A stretch of DNA of 64,000 nucleotides. It comes from Bacillota bacterium (GTDB lineage Bacteria; Bacillota; Sulfobacillia; Sulfobacillales; JAIMBI01). Position 1 is the stretch's first letter; each line of letters begins with the position of its first letter. Shown here one piece after another: positions 56,841 through 64,000 of the stretch. The notes below the pieces were generated by a model. The model had not been told where the DNA came from. It searched no databases and saw only the letters and a list, made by a program, of their open reading frames with translations. The stretch is taken from assembly GCA_021846505.1 (NCBI GenBank), contig JAJZWV010000012.1:1-64000 (forward strand), written 5' to 3'. Position numbers and translations under genes: made by a program.

Positions 56841-57962
56841 TTGGACGACACCACCGTGGGAGCCCCCAATCGGCTGCAAAAGATTCGGGAGGCACTGGGC
56901 AGGGGAGCATATGGGGCGCTGGCGCTCTCTCCCGGGGATGACATGCGGTACGCGGTGGGCTTCACGCCGCCTTACGATGAGCGGCTCGACTTTCTCATTG
57001 TGGGGGAGGCTGGGGCGGCCCTGGTGGTGCCAGGGGTGAACGCCACCGAGGCACGCACCCGCCTGGCTCAGGCACCGGTGCATGTGCTGGACTACGCGGA
57101 TGACCAAGGGCCGGGCGCGGCACTGGCCAAGGCGCTGACATTGGCCACCGGTGGTGCGTCTGCCGGCACTGTGCTGGTGTCAGACGATGCCCGCTACGAC
57201 CACGCGCGGCGCCTCAGCGAGGTGCTCCGCCCTGACGGCGTGGACCTGGCGAGCCGCGTCATGCGCTCGCTGCGCCTGGTGAAAGATGCCGACGAGATTC
57301 GCCGGCTGCGCGTTTCCGCCGGGCTCGCGGACCAAGCCATGGAAGCGGGCTTTCGCGCCATTCGGCGGGGGATGACGGAAATGGAGTTGAGCGACGCGAT
57401 TCGGGCCGCGTTTGTGGAAGCCGGCGCCGACCAAGCCTCCTTCATGATGGCGGCTTATGGACCGGGCGCGGCCGAGCCGCACCACCACCCGGGCCCGGCG
57501 CGGATTGGCGACGGCCCGATTACCCTGGACATCGGCTGCCGCGGCGCCGGATATGCGTCTGACATGACCCGCATGGCGTATGTGGGGACCCCGGACGCGG
57601 AGTTCCTGAAAGTGCACGAGATTGTCTACCAGGCTCGCATGGCGGGTGAGCGGGCGGCGGAGATTGGCGCGCCGTGCTCCGCCGTAGACCATGCGGCGCG
57701 AGCCGTCATCGCAGCGGCCGGCTATGGCCAGTACTTTGTGCACCGCACGGGACACGGAATCGGGGTGTCCACCCATGAGCCCCCGTCGATGATGGCGGGC
57801 GACGAGACGATTTTGCAGCCCGGGATGGCGTTTTCCATTGAGCCGGGCATTTACCTGCCAGGCCGCTTTGGCGTGCGCATCGAGGATGTGGCGGTCATGC
57901 ACGCGGATGGGCCGGAAATCTTGTCGCACGTGTCGCAGCAGCCGCGGGTAGTGGCGGGATGA
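56841..57962 (+). CDS. Xaa-Pro aminopeptidase-family (M24) metallopeptidase
   Basis: This 373-residue protein has an N-terminal creatinase-like domain (residues 1-130) and a C-terminal pita-bread M24 domain. Metal ligands are in ITLDIGCRGAGYASDMTRMA (two Asp near residues 232 and 243), HRTGHGIGVSTHEPPSM (His near 309), FSIEPGIYLPGRFGVRIED (Glu near 339 and 353). It removes N-terminal residues before proline. I chose the TTG at 56841 with GGGAGGG seven bases upstream. A perfect TATAAT at 56817-56822 lies immediately before. Its stop overlaps the next ATG (ATGA). Confidence 0.88.
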   Translation: MDDTTVGAPNRLQKIREALGRGAYGALALSPGDDMRYAVGFTPPYDERLDFLIVGEAGAALVVPGVNATEARTRLAQAPVHVLDYADDQGPGAALAKALTLATGGASAGTVLVSDDARYDHARRLSEVLRPDGVDLASRVMRSLRLVKDADEIRRLRVSAGLADQAMEAGFRAIRRGMTEMELSDAIRAAFVEAGADQASFMMAAYGPGAAEPHHHPGPARIGDGPITLDIGCRGAGYASDMTRMAYVGTPDAEFLKVHEIVYQARMAGERAAEIGAPCSAVDHAARAVIAAAGYGQYFVHRTGHGIGVSTHEPPSMMAGDETILQPGMAFSIEPGIYLPGRFGVRIEDVAVMHADGPEILSHVSQQPRVVAG

Positions 57963-58480
57963 GTGACGGCCCCCACCAGCGATCTCGCCATCGTTCCTTG
58001 CCCGCGGGCGAGCCCGAGCGGCCCGCGGTGGGTGCTCCGGCGCCACGGGTGGTGTTTGACACCGAGCAGGGCCAGCTGCCGCTGGAGTCGTTCGCCGGCT
58101 CGATGCTGGTGGTGTACTTTTTCCCACGGGCGATGACGCCGGGGTGCACCGCCGAAGCGTGCGACTTCCGCGACCAGCACGGCGCCTTTCGCGACGCGGG
58201 CGCCGTGGTGATGGCCGTCAGTCCCGATTCACCCGAGCGGCATGCGCGATTTTCCGCCCGCTACCAGCTCCCGTTCTACTTGGCGACCGACCCCGAGGGG
58301 GTGGTGGCCGATGCGTTCGGGGTGGGTGTGAGAAAGGTTTCGCGCGGAGTGCCGCAGCGCGGCGTAGAGCGGTCCACGTTTCTCATCGACGGCCGCGGCA
58401 TTCTGGTCGCCAGCTGGCGCCGGGTGCGGGTGCCAGGCCACGTGGGGGAGGTGCTGGCGGTTGTCCACGGGCGGCGCTAG
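57959..58480 (+). CDS. Peroxiredoxin, BCP/PrxQ-type
   Basis: This 173-residue thiol peroxidase has the peroxidatic and resolving cysteines in FFPRAMTPGCTAEACDFRDQ (C63 and C68 approximately), five apart as in BCP/PrxQ. The thioredoxin-fold strands LVVYFF, VVMAVSPDSPE and ERSTFLIDGRGILVASW are clear. A Ser/Arg/Pro-rich N-terminal extension of about 25 residues precedes the domain. The ATG overlaps the stop of the M24 peptidase gene, and nth follows 16 bp later. Confidence 0.9.
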   Translation: MSDGPHQRSRHRSLPAGEPERPAVGAPAPRVVFDTEQGQLPLESFAGSMLVVYFFPRAMTPGCTAEACDFRDQHGAFRDAGAVVMAVSPDSPERHARFSARYQLPFYLATDPEGVVADAFGVGVRKVSRGVPQRGVERSTFLIDGRGILVASWRRVRVPGHVGEVLAVVHGRR

Positions 58481-58496
58481 CGGGCGGCGGCGGGGG

Positions 58497-59201
58497 GTGA
58501 AGCCGGCGCTGGCCGCCCTGGCGGCCGCCTATCCCGACGCCCGCACGGCGCTGGACTTTTCCACCCCGTGGCAGCTGCTGGTGGCGACGGTGCTGTCGGC
58601 CCAGTGCACGGACCAGCGGGTGAACATCATTACGGCGCGGCTGTTTGGGGAGTGCCCGGATGCTGTGGCCATGGCGCGGCTGTCGGTCGAGGATCTGGAG
58701 GCCCGCATCTTCGACTGCGGGCTGTATCATGCGAAGGCGCGCCACCTGGCGGCCACCAGCCGCACCGTGGCGGCGCGGTGGGGCGCCGAGCTGCCGGCGG
58801 CTATCACCCGCGAGGAGCTGGAGGCGCTGCCGGGGGTCGGCCGGAAGACGGCCAGCGTGGTGCTGGCCAACGCGTACGGGGTGCCCGCGCTCGCGGTGGA
58901 CACCCACGTGTTTCGCGTGGCCCATCGCTTAGGCTGGTCGGCGGCCAAAGACGCCAATCACACGGCCGATGACCTGTGCCACCTGATTCCCCGGCGGCAG
59001 TGGGCGGCGGCCCACCACTGGCTCATCAGGCACGGGCGCAAGATTTGCCACGCCCGCCGCCCGGCGTGTGGCCAGTGCGTGGTGGCGCGCTGGTGCCCGC
59101 GCATCGGGGTGGATGAGCCGGCCGCAGCCGGCGGGGGCCGGCGCGCTGCGGGTCGACCGCGTCGTGCCGCTCCAGTACCTCCAGGAGTTCCGGCTGGCTG
59201 A
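58497..59201 (+). CDS. nth: Endonuclease III
   Basis: This 234-residue base-excision-repair enzyme removes oxidised pyrimidines and nicks abasic sites. The helix-hairpin-helix LPGVGRKTASVVLANAYGVP carries the catalytic Lys near residue 119, the catalytic Asp is in ALAVDTHVFRVAHRL near residue 137, and the [4Fe-4S] ligands are C-x6-C-x2-C-x5-C in CHARRPACGQCVVARWCP near residue 185. The start is a GTG at 58497; TTG at 58461 would extend into the previous gene. About 30 residues after the cluster (PAAAGGGRRAAGRPRRAAPV) run into the ATP-sulfurylase pseudogene on the other strand, so the original stop may have been lost. Confidence 0.9.
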   Translation: MKPALAALAAAYPDARTALDFSTPWQLLVATVLSAQCTDQRVNIITARLFGECPDAVAMARLSVEDLEARIFDCGLYHAKARHLAATSRTVAARWGAELPAAITREELEALPGVGRKTASVVLANAYGVPALAVDTHVFRVAHRLGWSAAKDANHTADDLCHLIPRRQWAAAHHWLIRHGRKICHARRPACGQCVVARWCPRIGVDEPAAAGGGRRAAGRPRRAAPVPPGVPAG

Positions 59202-60283
59202 AGGATCGGGGATCGGCGCGGTGGCGGCCAGCAGCTTGCGGAGGCGCGAGCCGCTGATGATGACGCGGTCCTGATCCCCATGCGAGCAGGCTTTCAGCAA
59301 AGCCATTTGGTTGCAGCGGCGGCAGTAAAGCGTGAGGTCAATGGCCAGCGCCCGAATTTCCAAGTCGTCTGGGTGGAGCGCCCAAAACGCCCGCTGGGCG
59401 TCGCAGGACCTGTCAAACTGCCCCTCCCCTGCATGGTCCCGGCCCACCAGCAGGTGGCTCGCCCCAAAGTTTCGGCGAATAACCGCATGCAGCAGTGCCT
59501 CGCGGGGCCCGCCATAGCGCATTTCCATAGGATAGCCGGCCTGGATCACGGTGCAGGGGCAAAGTAGTGGGCCACCAGCCGGCTCACCACCGGCATGCGC
59601 ACCTTGGCGGGAACGTCGGCCGGCTTCAGCCCACCCAGCATCAAAAGGCCGCCGCACACTTCCCGTGCGATTTTGGCCAGAAACTCGTGGGATCCGTGCG
59701 ATCGATGCAGGGGACGGCGAGTTGGGAGGGCCGCCACCCGGTTCCACCGGCGCGCCACAAATTGCTGCCGAGGTTCCTCCGGGATGCAGACCCGCATAGC
59801 TGCGGCGGCAGCCGCCGTCCGACAGCACCGCCACCCGCCCCGCCAAATCACGGGCACCTTGGCCGCATCCGGGTGCGCCGCGTCGGTGGTGCCGAACACC
59901 TGCGGGCATTCGCACAGCGTGTCAATCGCGCATTGTTCCTCCAACCGCATGATGGCTGCGGGCTCGCCCTGGAACCAGGGGCTGCCGCGTGCCCGAGGTG
60001 CAGGGGATCCGCCAGCACTCGGGTGGCCGACACGATGATAGGCCCGAGCCACAAGATGCCATCGGCGAGGCCGGCGTGCGGCGCCGTGGACTGCCAGTTG
60101 CGAGAGTGCATGAAGCCGGCGAGCGTCGTCGAGGCTCCTGCCCAGCATGAACAGCGCTGACGCTGCGCGGCTGGGGGGACGGGAATCGCGGCCAGGGTGC
60201 GCGCGGTCGGCCAGCGGGGATCGCTCGGGCTCGGGCACCAGGCGGGGACCCAGCACGCCATCGGGTCCGTGGGGCTTAACCAA
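59130..60283 (-). pseudogene. sat: Decayed sulfate adenylyltransferase (ATP sulfurylase)
   Basis: The whole enzyme can be traced on the minus strand across three frames. It begins LVKPHGPDGVLGPRLVP at 60283, then LAGFMHSRNWQSTAPHAGLA near 60130, EPAAIMRLEEQCAIDTLCEC near 59970, MRVCIPEEPRQQFVARRWNR near 59800, and PTRRPLHRSHGSHEFLAKIA near 59720, where the active-site QTRNPLHRAHE is expected. Then VQAGYPMEMRYGGPREALLH near 59530, NFGASHLLVGRDHAGEGQFD, YCRRCNQMALLKACSHGDQD (normally KTCPHG) and VIISGSRLRKLLAATAPIP near 59250; SFSQPELLEVLERHD in another frame closes it. Several frameshifts and altered catalytic residues make it inactive. Confidence 0.8.
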
Positions 60284-60467
60284 GGGCAGGCAAAACCTCC
60301 TCGCTCCTTACGCCTGCGGCCGCGGAGGGCAAGGGGGCACGCTTGGCGGCAAACCCGGAAATGGCCGGAGCCGATCCGATGGCCGCGCAGGGCGAGGCCG
60401 CATGTGGTCTACTTTCAGCAGCGGGATGCTTAGCGCCCGATTGAGGAGCCCACAGGAGGATGAGACG
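60284..60467. other. Intergenic region, no gene seen
   Basis: Nothing supported lies between the 5' end of the sat pseudogene and the pyroglutamyl-peptidase gene. It should hold the promoter of the latter and perhaps the relic promoter of sat. Confidence 0.4.
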
Positions 60468-61085
60468 GTGCGGGTGGTGCTGCAGGGCTTTGGTCCCTTT
60501 GGGCGGTTTCAGGTCAATCCGTCGGAGCGGCTGGTGCGCGACGTGGCGGAGTCGCCCCCGCCGGGGGTCGAGGTGCTGCCGCTGGTGCTGCGCACGGCGG
60601 ACGCCGAAGTGGAGCGCGTGCCGGCCTTCATGGCGGAGTGGGTGCCGGACGTGTGGATAGGGGTGGGGCTGGCGGGCGGCCGCCACAGGGTGGCGGTGGA
60701 GCGCGTGGCCATCAACGTGGCCGACTACGACATCGGTGTGGACGGAGTAGCGCGGCGCGGCGAGCCCATCGTGCCCGGCGGCCCGGTGGGCTATTGGTCC
60801 ACGCTCCCTCTCGACCGAATCGCGGACGCCTGGCGGGCGGCCGACATTCCCGGCGATGTATCCAATTCGGCCGGCACCTATCTCTGCAACCGCAGCTTTT
60901 ATGTCGCGCGGCATGCGGCGGAGCGGGTGGGGGTTGGGCGGACCGGCTTCATCCATGTGCCCGCGATGGTCGAGCAGGTGTCTGGGGCTGCGCCCGCGTG
61001 GCCGTATGCGCTGCTGCGCCACGCGCTGGCGGTGGCCGTGGCGGCGGCAGTAGGCCCTGCGCCTTCCGGTGCCGCCACCCCCTAA
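60468..61085 (+). CDS. pcp: Pyroglutamyl-peptidase I
   Basis: This 205-residue cysteine peptidase removes N-terminal pyroglutamate. The substrate loop is VVLQGFGPFGRFQVNPSERL near residue 3, the catalytic Glu region is VGLAGGRHRVAVERVAINVA near residue 66, the catalytic Cys is in SNSAGTYLCNRSFYVARHAA near residue 141, and the His is in TGFIHVPAM near residue 164. All three catalytic residues are present. I chose the GTG at 60468 with AGGAGGA seven bases upstream; longer upstream readings have no support. Confidence 0.9.
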   Translation: MRVVLQGFGPFGRFQVNPSERLVRDVAESPPPGVEVLPLVLRTADAEVERVPAFMAEWVPDVWIGVGLAGGRHRVAVERVAINVADYDIGVDGVARRGEPIVPGGPVGYWSTLPLDRIADAWRAADIPGDVSNSAGTYLCNRSFYVARHAAERVGVGRTGFIHVPAMVEQVSGAAPAWPYALLRHALAVAVAAAVGPAPSGAATP

Positions 61086-61120
61086 GGTGCACCGCACGAG
61101 ATAGCTGGGAGGAGAGGCGG

Positions 61121-61708
61121 ATGGCATGGGCAGGAGGGCACCGGATGACGGTGCTGGGGCTGCTGGTGGGCCTGGCGCTGGCGGGCGCAGCGACGCTGTT
61201 TGTGCTGGATAATGCCGCCGCGCACCTGTCGGGCAGCCAGGTGCACCCGGCCCCAGTGTTCAGCTCGTCTGGGCATGCACAGTCCGTCACGCTCAGCAAC
61301 GCGGCCGCGGTGCTGCTGCACTTTGTGCCAGACCAAGATGCCAACAGCCTAGGGGTGGCGATGTGCAATGCCACCGGGCAGCCGACGTGCAGCCTCGCGC
61401 ACTACCCAGGCCAGGTGAAGGTCGCTGAAGCGTCGCAGCACCGCTACCAAGTGACGGTGATTATGACCGTGCAGGTGCACCGACTGCTTCAAGCCGGCGA
61501 AATTTCGCTGGGGTCGCTGCCGGGCGCCTCCAGCCTGGCCACGGGCGAGCTGGCCGTCTCTAGCGACAGCGCGATTTACGGGGTGAAGATGAATCCCACG
61601 TCTCACCGGGCGGTGTTCCAATTCCTCCTGTCGGCCACAGGGCGCACGGTGTGGGCCCTGGATTGGAATGGCCTCGGCGCCGTCAGCCAAAGTGCCTCGC
61701 TGCAGTAG
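61121..61708 (+). CDS. Hypothetical membrane-anchored or secreted protein
   Basis: The protein has 195 residues. A hydrophobic segment at about residues 9-29 (MTVLGLLVGLALAGAATLFV) follows a short N-terminus, so it is probably a signal anchor. The rest is soluble and Ser/Ala/Val-rich, with two cysteines in AMCNATGQPTCSLAHYPG that could form a disulfide. No family is recognised. GGGAGGAGAGG precedes the ATG. It starts 35 bp after pcp and may share its transcript. Confidence 0.6.
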   Translation: MAWAGGHRMTVLGLLVGLALAGAATLFVLDNAAAHLSGSQVHPAPVFSSSGHAQSVTLSNAAAVLLHFVPDQDANSLGVAMCNATGQPTCSLAHYPGQVKVAEASQHRYQVTVIMTVQVHRLLQAGEISLGSLPGASSLATGELAVSSDSAIYGVKMNPTSHRAVFQFLLSATGRTVWALDWNGLGAVSQSASLQ

Positions 61709-62049
61709 CCATCTAAGCAGCAGGGAGAGGGAGAGGGAGCCGGCAGGCCGATTCCGCGGACCGGTGGCCGCCGGCAGTCAGCCAGGCGGCCCTCGGCATC
61801 CAATCCGCCGCCGCACCCACCGCGGCGGGCTCAACATCAGCATGGTGAGGGTATGCACCGCCTGGCTTGGAAGAGAACGCACGCGGCGCGGCCAGCACGG
61901 GAGCTGTCCGCCGCCCGCGATCTAGGTGCCGGGGATTCCGGTGCCGCTGCCACAGCGCGCTGGCCTGGGCTGAGGGATGAGCGCGAACGTCACGCCTGGG
62001 CGGGATGAGGGAGGGTGCTGGACCGGCGAGCCCTGTTCCCAGCCCGCGG
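61709..62049. other. Intergenic region between convergent genes
   Basis: These 341 bases lie between two exported-protein genes that point toward each other. I see no supported gene and no clear intrinsic terminator with a T-tract. Confidence 0.4.
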
Positions 62050-62634
62050 CTACGGCGTGTAATCTGTCACCTGCCCGGTCACCGCGTCCACCACCAGTTG
62101 CTCACTAGTGACCGTGCCTTGGGCCGGCACGCCCTGCGGCGCTGAAATGTCCACCACCTCCGGCTGGATGAACCACTCGGTCACCAAGTACACCGGCCGG
62201 TCGGGACTTATCGTAGCGCTGGCTGCGAGGGCCGGATCCTGCCGGTGCAGCGCGCCGTAGGTGGTGAGCACCGCAGTCGCGCGCTTGATGTTGGGCCCAG
62301 GGATCCCGTTACCCGCCAACACCTGCTTGGCCGTCAGCAACGGGGTGCCGGGGGGCGCCTTTCCCGTCAGCCAGCCTTTTTGGGGCACGGCACAGCTGCA
62401 CCGCCGGTGGACTGTCATGCACTGCGCCAACCCGGGCACGGTCTGGGTGCAATTCTGGTGCTTCGCCATGCACGCCTGCAGCAGCGTCTGATTCACCCCG
62501 TGGTACATCACGGCGGCTGGGAGGCCGCCCGCGAGCGCCTGCTGGGCCGGCGCACGGACGCGGCCGGAGGCCGAAAGGCCCATGACGCAAATCGCCAGCA
62601 CGGTCCACGCCAAACGCGCTAGGCTGCCGGTCAT
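62050..62634 (-). CDS. Hypothetical secreted protein, cysteine-rich centre
   Basis: This 194-residue protein has an N-terminal signal sequence (LARLAWTVLAICVMGLSASG, residues 5-24). The central part has clustered cysteines (LLQACMAKHQNCTQTVP, then CMTVHRRCSCAVPQKG). The C-terminal half (VYLVTEWFIQPEVVDISAPQ, then LVVDAVTGQVTDYTP) resembles the PepSY-like pattern seen in exported proteins, but the match is weak. The ATG at 62634 has GGAGGAG upstream; a longer reading from 62727 is less likely. Function unknown. Confidence 0.6.
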   Translation of the reverse strand: MTGSLARLAWTVLAICVMGLSASGRVRAPAQQALAGGLPAAVMYHGVNQTLLQACMAKHQNCTQTVPGLAQCMTVHRRCSCAVPQKGWLTGKAPPGTPLLTAKQVLAGNGIPGPNIKRATAVLTTYGALHRQDPALAASATISPDRPVYLVTEWFIQPEVVDISAPQGVPAQGTVTSEQLVVDAVTGQVTDYTP

Positions 62635-62959
62635 CGGAATGCACTCCTCCGCTTTACGTGGCGACCTCGACTGCCGAAAGCCTCGCGTCCGTGTAGAAAA
62701 AATGCAAGACGCTCCCAGCGCTGCCACTAGGTTAGCGCACCCGGGGCGGATAGATCAATCTGCCATCAAACTTGGATTGGTGTAGGCCTGGCGCTGTCGG
62801 CCCGCGCGGCCGTGTCGGGATTGTCCGCCGCCGGGTCCATCCAGTTGCCCAAACCCGCCGCCATTCCCCTAGCCCAAGCCCTGCAGCCGTATCCCAGCTT
62901 GACGTCGCTGCCGGCAGGGGGCACCGTCGTGTCCAATGCCTCATACACCAGCTGGTGGG
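62635..62959. other. Stretch without a supported gene
   Basis: No supported gene lies here. It follows the MerR stub on the minus strand and may contain unrelated sequence brought in where the stub was truncated. Confidence 0.35.
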
Positions 62960-63046
62960 TCCAGTGTGGTGCAGCCGCCGCACGCTGGTGCCGCACTTCT
63001 TCTCCAGCGCCCCCACCGTCCACATGGGGTCCTTCATGGGATTCAT
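62960..63046 (-). pseudogene. Truncated MerR-family regulator, N-terminal stub
   Basis: From an ATG at 63046, preceded by GGGAGGG, the frame reads MNPMKDPMWTVGALEKKCGT and SVRRLHH, the start of a MerR winged helix (WTVGALAKxxGVSVRTLHHYD). After LHH the pattern stops abruptly and is not found in the other frames. It is divergent from the MFS transporter gene at 63159, a common arrangement for MerR regulators of drug efflux, so it may once have controlled that gene. Confidence 0.5.
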
Positions 63047-63158
63047 CCCTCCCTCGCGGCCAGCCTAAAGCCTGCCGCCGCCTCAGGGTCAAGTGCTTGG
63101 CGATTTTCTCAGGATGCCGGCCCCGGCGCCTCGTCTTGGGGTCTGCTATCGTGGGGCC

Positions 63159-64000
63159 ATGGCAATGCATGAGTCTGCTGTGGGTGCGCCCGCGCGCTTT
63201 CGCCTCTCTCACTTCCCACCCGCCGTATGGGCCACCGCGTTTGCCACCTTCGTGGCCTTTATGGGCATCGGCGTGGTGGACCCCATCCTGCCGCTCATCG
63301 GACGCTCCATGGGCGCCACCCCTTCACAGGTGGAGTGGCTGTTCACCAGCTACATTGCGGTCATGGCGGTGGCGATGCTGATGTCAGGGGTGCTGGCCAC
63401 CCGGCTGGGGGGCAAGCGCACACTGCTGGCGGGCCTCGGCGTGGTGGTGGTGTTTGCCACCGCCTCCGGCTTGTCGCCCAGCATTGGCGTGCTGGCGCTA
63501 GTGCGGGGAGGCTGGGGGTTCGGCAACGCGCTGTTCACCTCGACCGCCCTCTCGATCATCGTCGGGCTGTCGCTGGGCGGCATGGGCGCGGCCATCACGC
63601 TGTACGAGGCGGCGCTGGGGCTCGGCATCGCGTCCGGGCCGCTGATCGGCGGCTGGCTGGGCTCGCACTACTGGCGCGATCCGTTTTTTGGCACGGCCAC
63701 CTTGATGGCGATCGCGTTTGTGGCCACGTGGGCCTACGTGAAGGAGCCGCCGCGCCGAGAGCCCGCCCGCACGGCGCGCGACATTCTCGCGGCCCTGAGA
63801 AACCGGCCAGTGCTCACCAATTCGCTCATCGGCTTGTCCTATAGCTATGCCTTCTTCACGATTCTGGCCTACTCTCCGCTTACGCTGGCGCATCTGAAGC
63901 CCATTCAGCTGGGAATTACGTACTTCTTCTGGGGAATCCTCGTGGCGCTCAGTTCGGTGCTGCTGGTCAACTGGCTCTTGACCCGCTGGCCGGCCACCAG
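63159..64000 (+). CDS. Major facilitator superfamily transporter, 3' end outside the window
   Basis: The frame from the ATG at 63159 is open to the end of the window (280 codons seen). Membrane segments follow the MFS order: TFVAFMGIGVVDPILPLIGR for helix 1, VEWLFTSYIAVMAVAMLMSG for helix 2, and the loop RLGGKRTLL that matches the G-x3-D/G-R-R/K-x-L motif between helices 2 and 3. GGMGAAITLYEAALGLGIAS and GPLIGGWLG make up the motif C region typical of drug:proton antiporters. The Asp usually in the loop is absent. Substrate unknown. Confidence 0.85.
   Translation, partial: MAMHESAVGAPARFRLSHFPPAVWATAFATFVAFMGIGVVDPILPLIGRSMGATPSQVEWLFTSYIAVMAVAMLMSGVLATRLGGKRTLLAGLGVVVVFATASGLSPSIGVLALVRGGWGFGNALFTSTALSIIVGLSLGGMGAAITLYEAALGLGIASGPLIGGWLGSHYWRDPFFGTATLMAIAFVATWAYVKEPPRREPARTARDILAALRNRPVLTNSLIGLSYSYAFFTILAYSPLTLAHLKPIQLGITYFFWGILVALSSVLLVNWLLTRWPAT

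Noticed and set aside
1-64000. CRISPR arrays, rRNA genes and insertion sequences with terminal repeats
   Set aside because: No regularly spaced repeats, rRNA segments or intact transposase genes with inverted ends were seen on reading either strand.

Overview
The window is GC-rich bacterial chromosome with dense, short-spaced genes, strong AGGAGG-type ribosome binding sites and frequent GTG and TTG starts. Gene content (ArgR, PadR and XRE regulators, a pyruvoyl-type arginine decarboxylase, a cytoplasmic SoeABC-like sulfite dehydrogenase, a lipobox-bearing binding protein, no outer-membrane genes) suggests a deep Gram-positive lineage of the Sulfobacillus/Thermaerobacter kind. That placement is inference; no rRNA or tRNA gene was seen.

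Layout. 0.1-1.2 kb: decayed defence-type genes (an HTH/ImmA N-terminus and a DruA-like fragment). 1.4-9.1 kb: a LysR regulator divergent from a molybdopterin oxidoreductase operon (SoeABC-like), with a coupled glycosyltransferase and an orphan adenine methylase. 9.2-13.4 kb: the argF-argG-argH-argR operon behind an ARG-box promoter. 13.4-23.9 kb: accessory genes (SGNH hydrolase, ZIP transporter, small-molecule kinase, PadR pair, DrrAB-like ABC exporter, diguanylate cyclase, LmbE deacetylase) and a heavily decayed Rieske oxygenase gene. 24.4-33.5 kb: a 2-oxoacid dehydrogenase cluster (E3, two tandem E1-alpha genes, E1-beta, E2) followed by lipA, lipB, a PhzF protein and a Nudix-like protein. 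33.6-37.8 kb: a VapBC-type module with a scrambled antitoxin, a PaaA-like di-iron protein with a DUF1858 partner, a broken ArsR gene and a DUF6058-like gene. 37.9-41.6 kb: molybdate/tungstate uptake genes with an XRE-PBP regulator, presumably supplying the molybdoenzyme at 2.5 kb. 41.8-46.6 kb: a class A penicillin-binding protein and a polyamine operon. 46.6-56.1 kb: HNH nuclease, GT-C glycosyltransferase, two nitrilase-superfamily genes, urocanase with a translationally coupled histidine kinase, small membrane proteins and a J-domain protein. 56.3-64 kb: Mug-like glycosylase, M24 peptidase, peroxiredoxin, endonuclease III, a wrecked ATP sulfurylase gene, pyroglutamyl peptidase, two exported proteins, a MerR stub and a truncated MFS transporter.

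The most unusual object is the third gene of the polyamine operon (45434-46564). In one uninterrupted frame it carries an N-terminal lipoyl domain, closely matching the E2 lipoyl domain at 29 kb, fused to a complete agmatinase-type ureohydrolase. Together with lipA, lipB and the E3 gene nearby, this raises the possibility that a ureohydrolase is tethered to, or redox-controlled by, the lipoyl machinery. Other notable points are the nitrilase-like protein that lacks its catalytic cysteine and is fused to a second domain, the two E1-alpha paralogues, and a set of seven or eight pseudogenes at different stages of decay.
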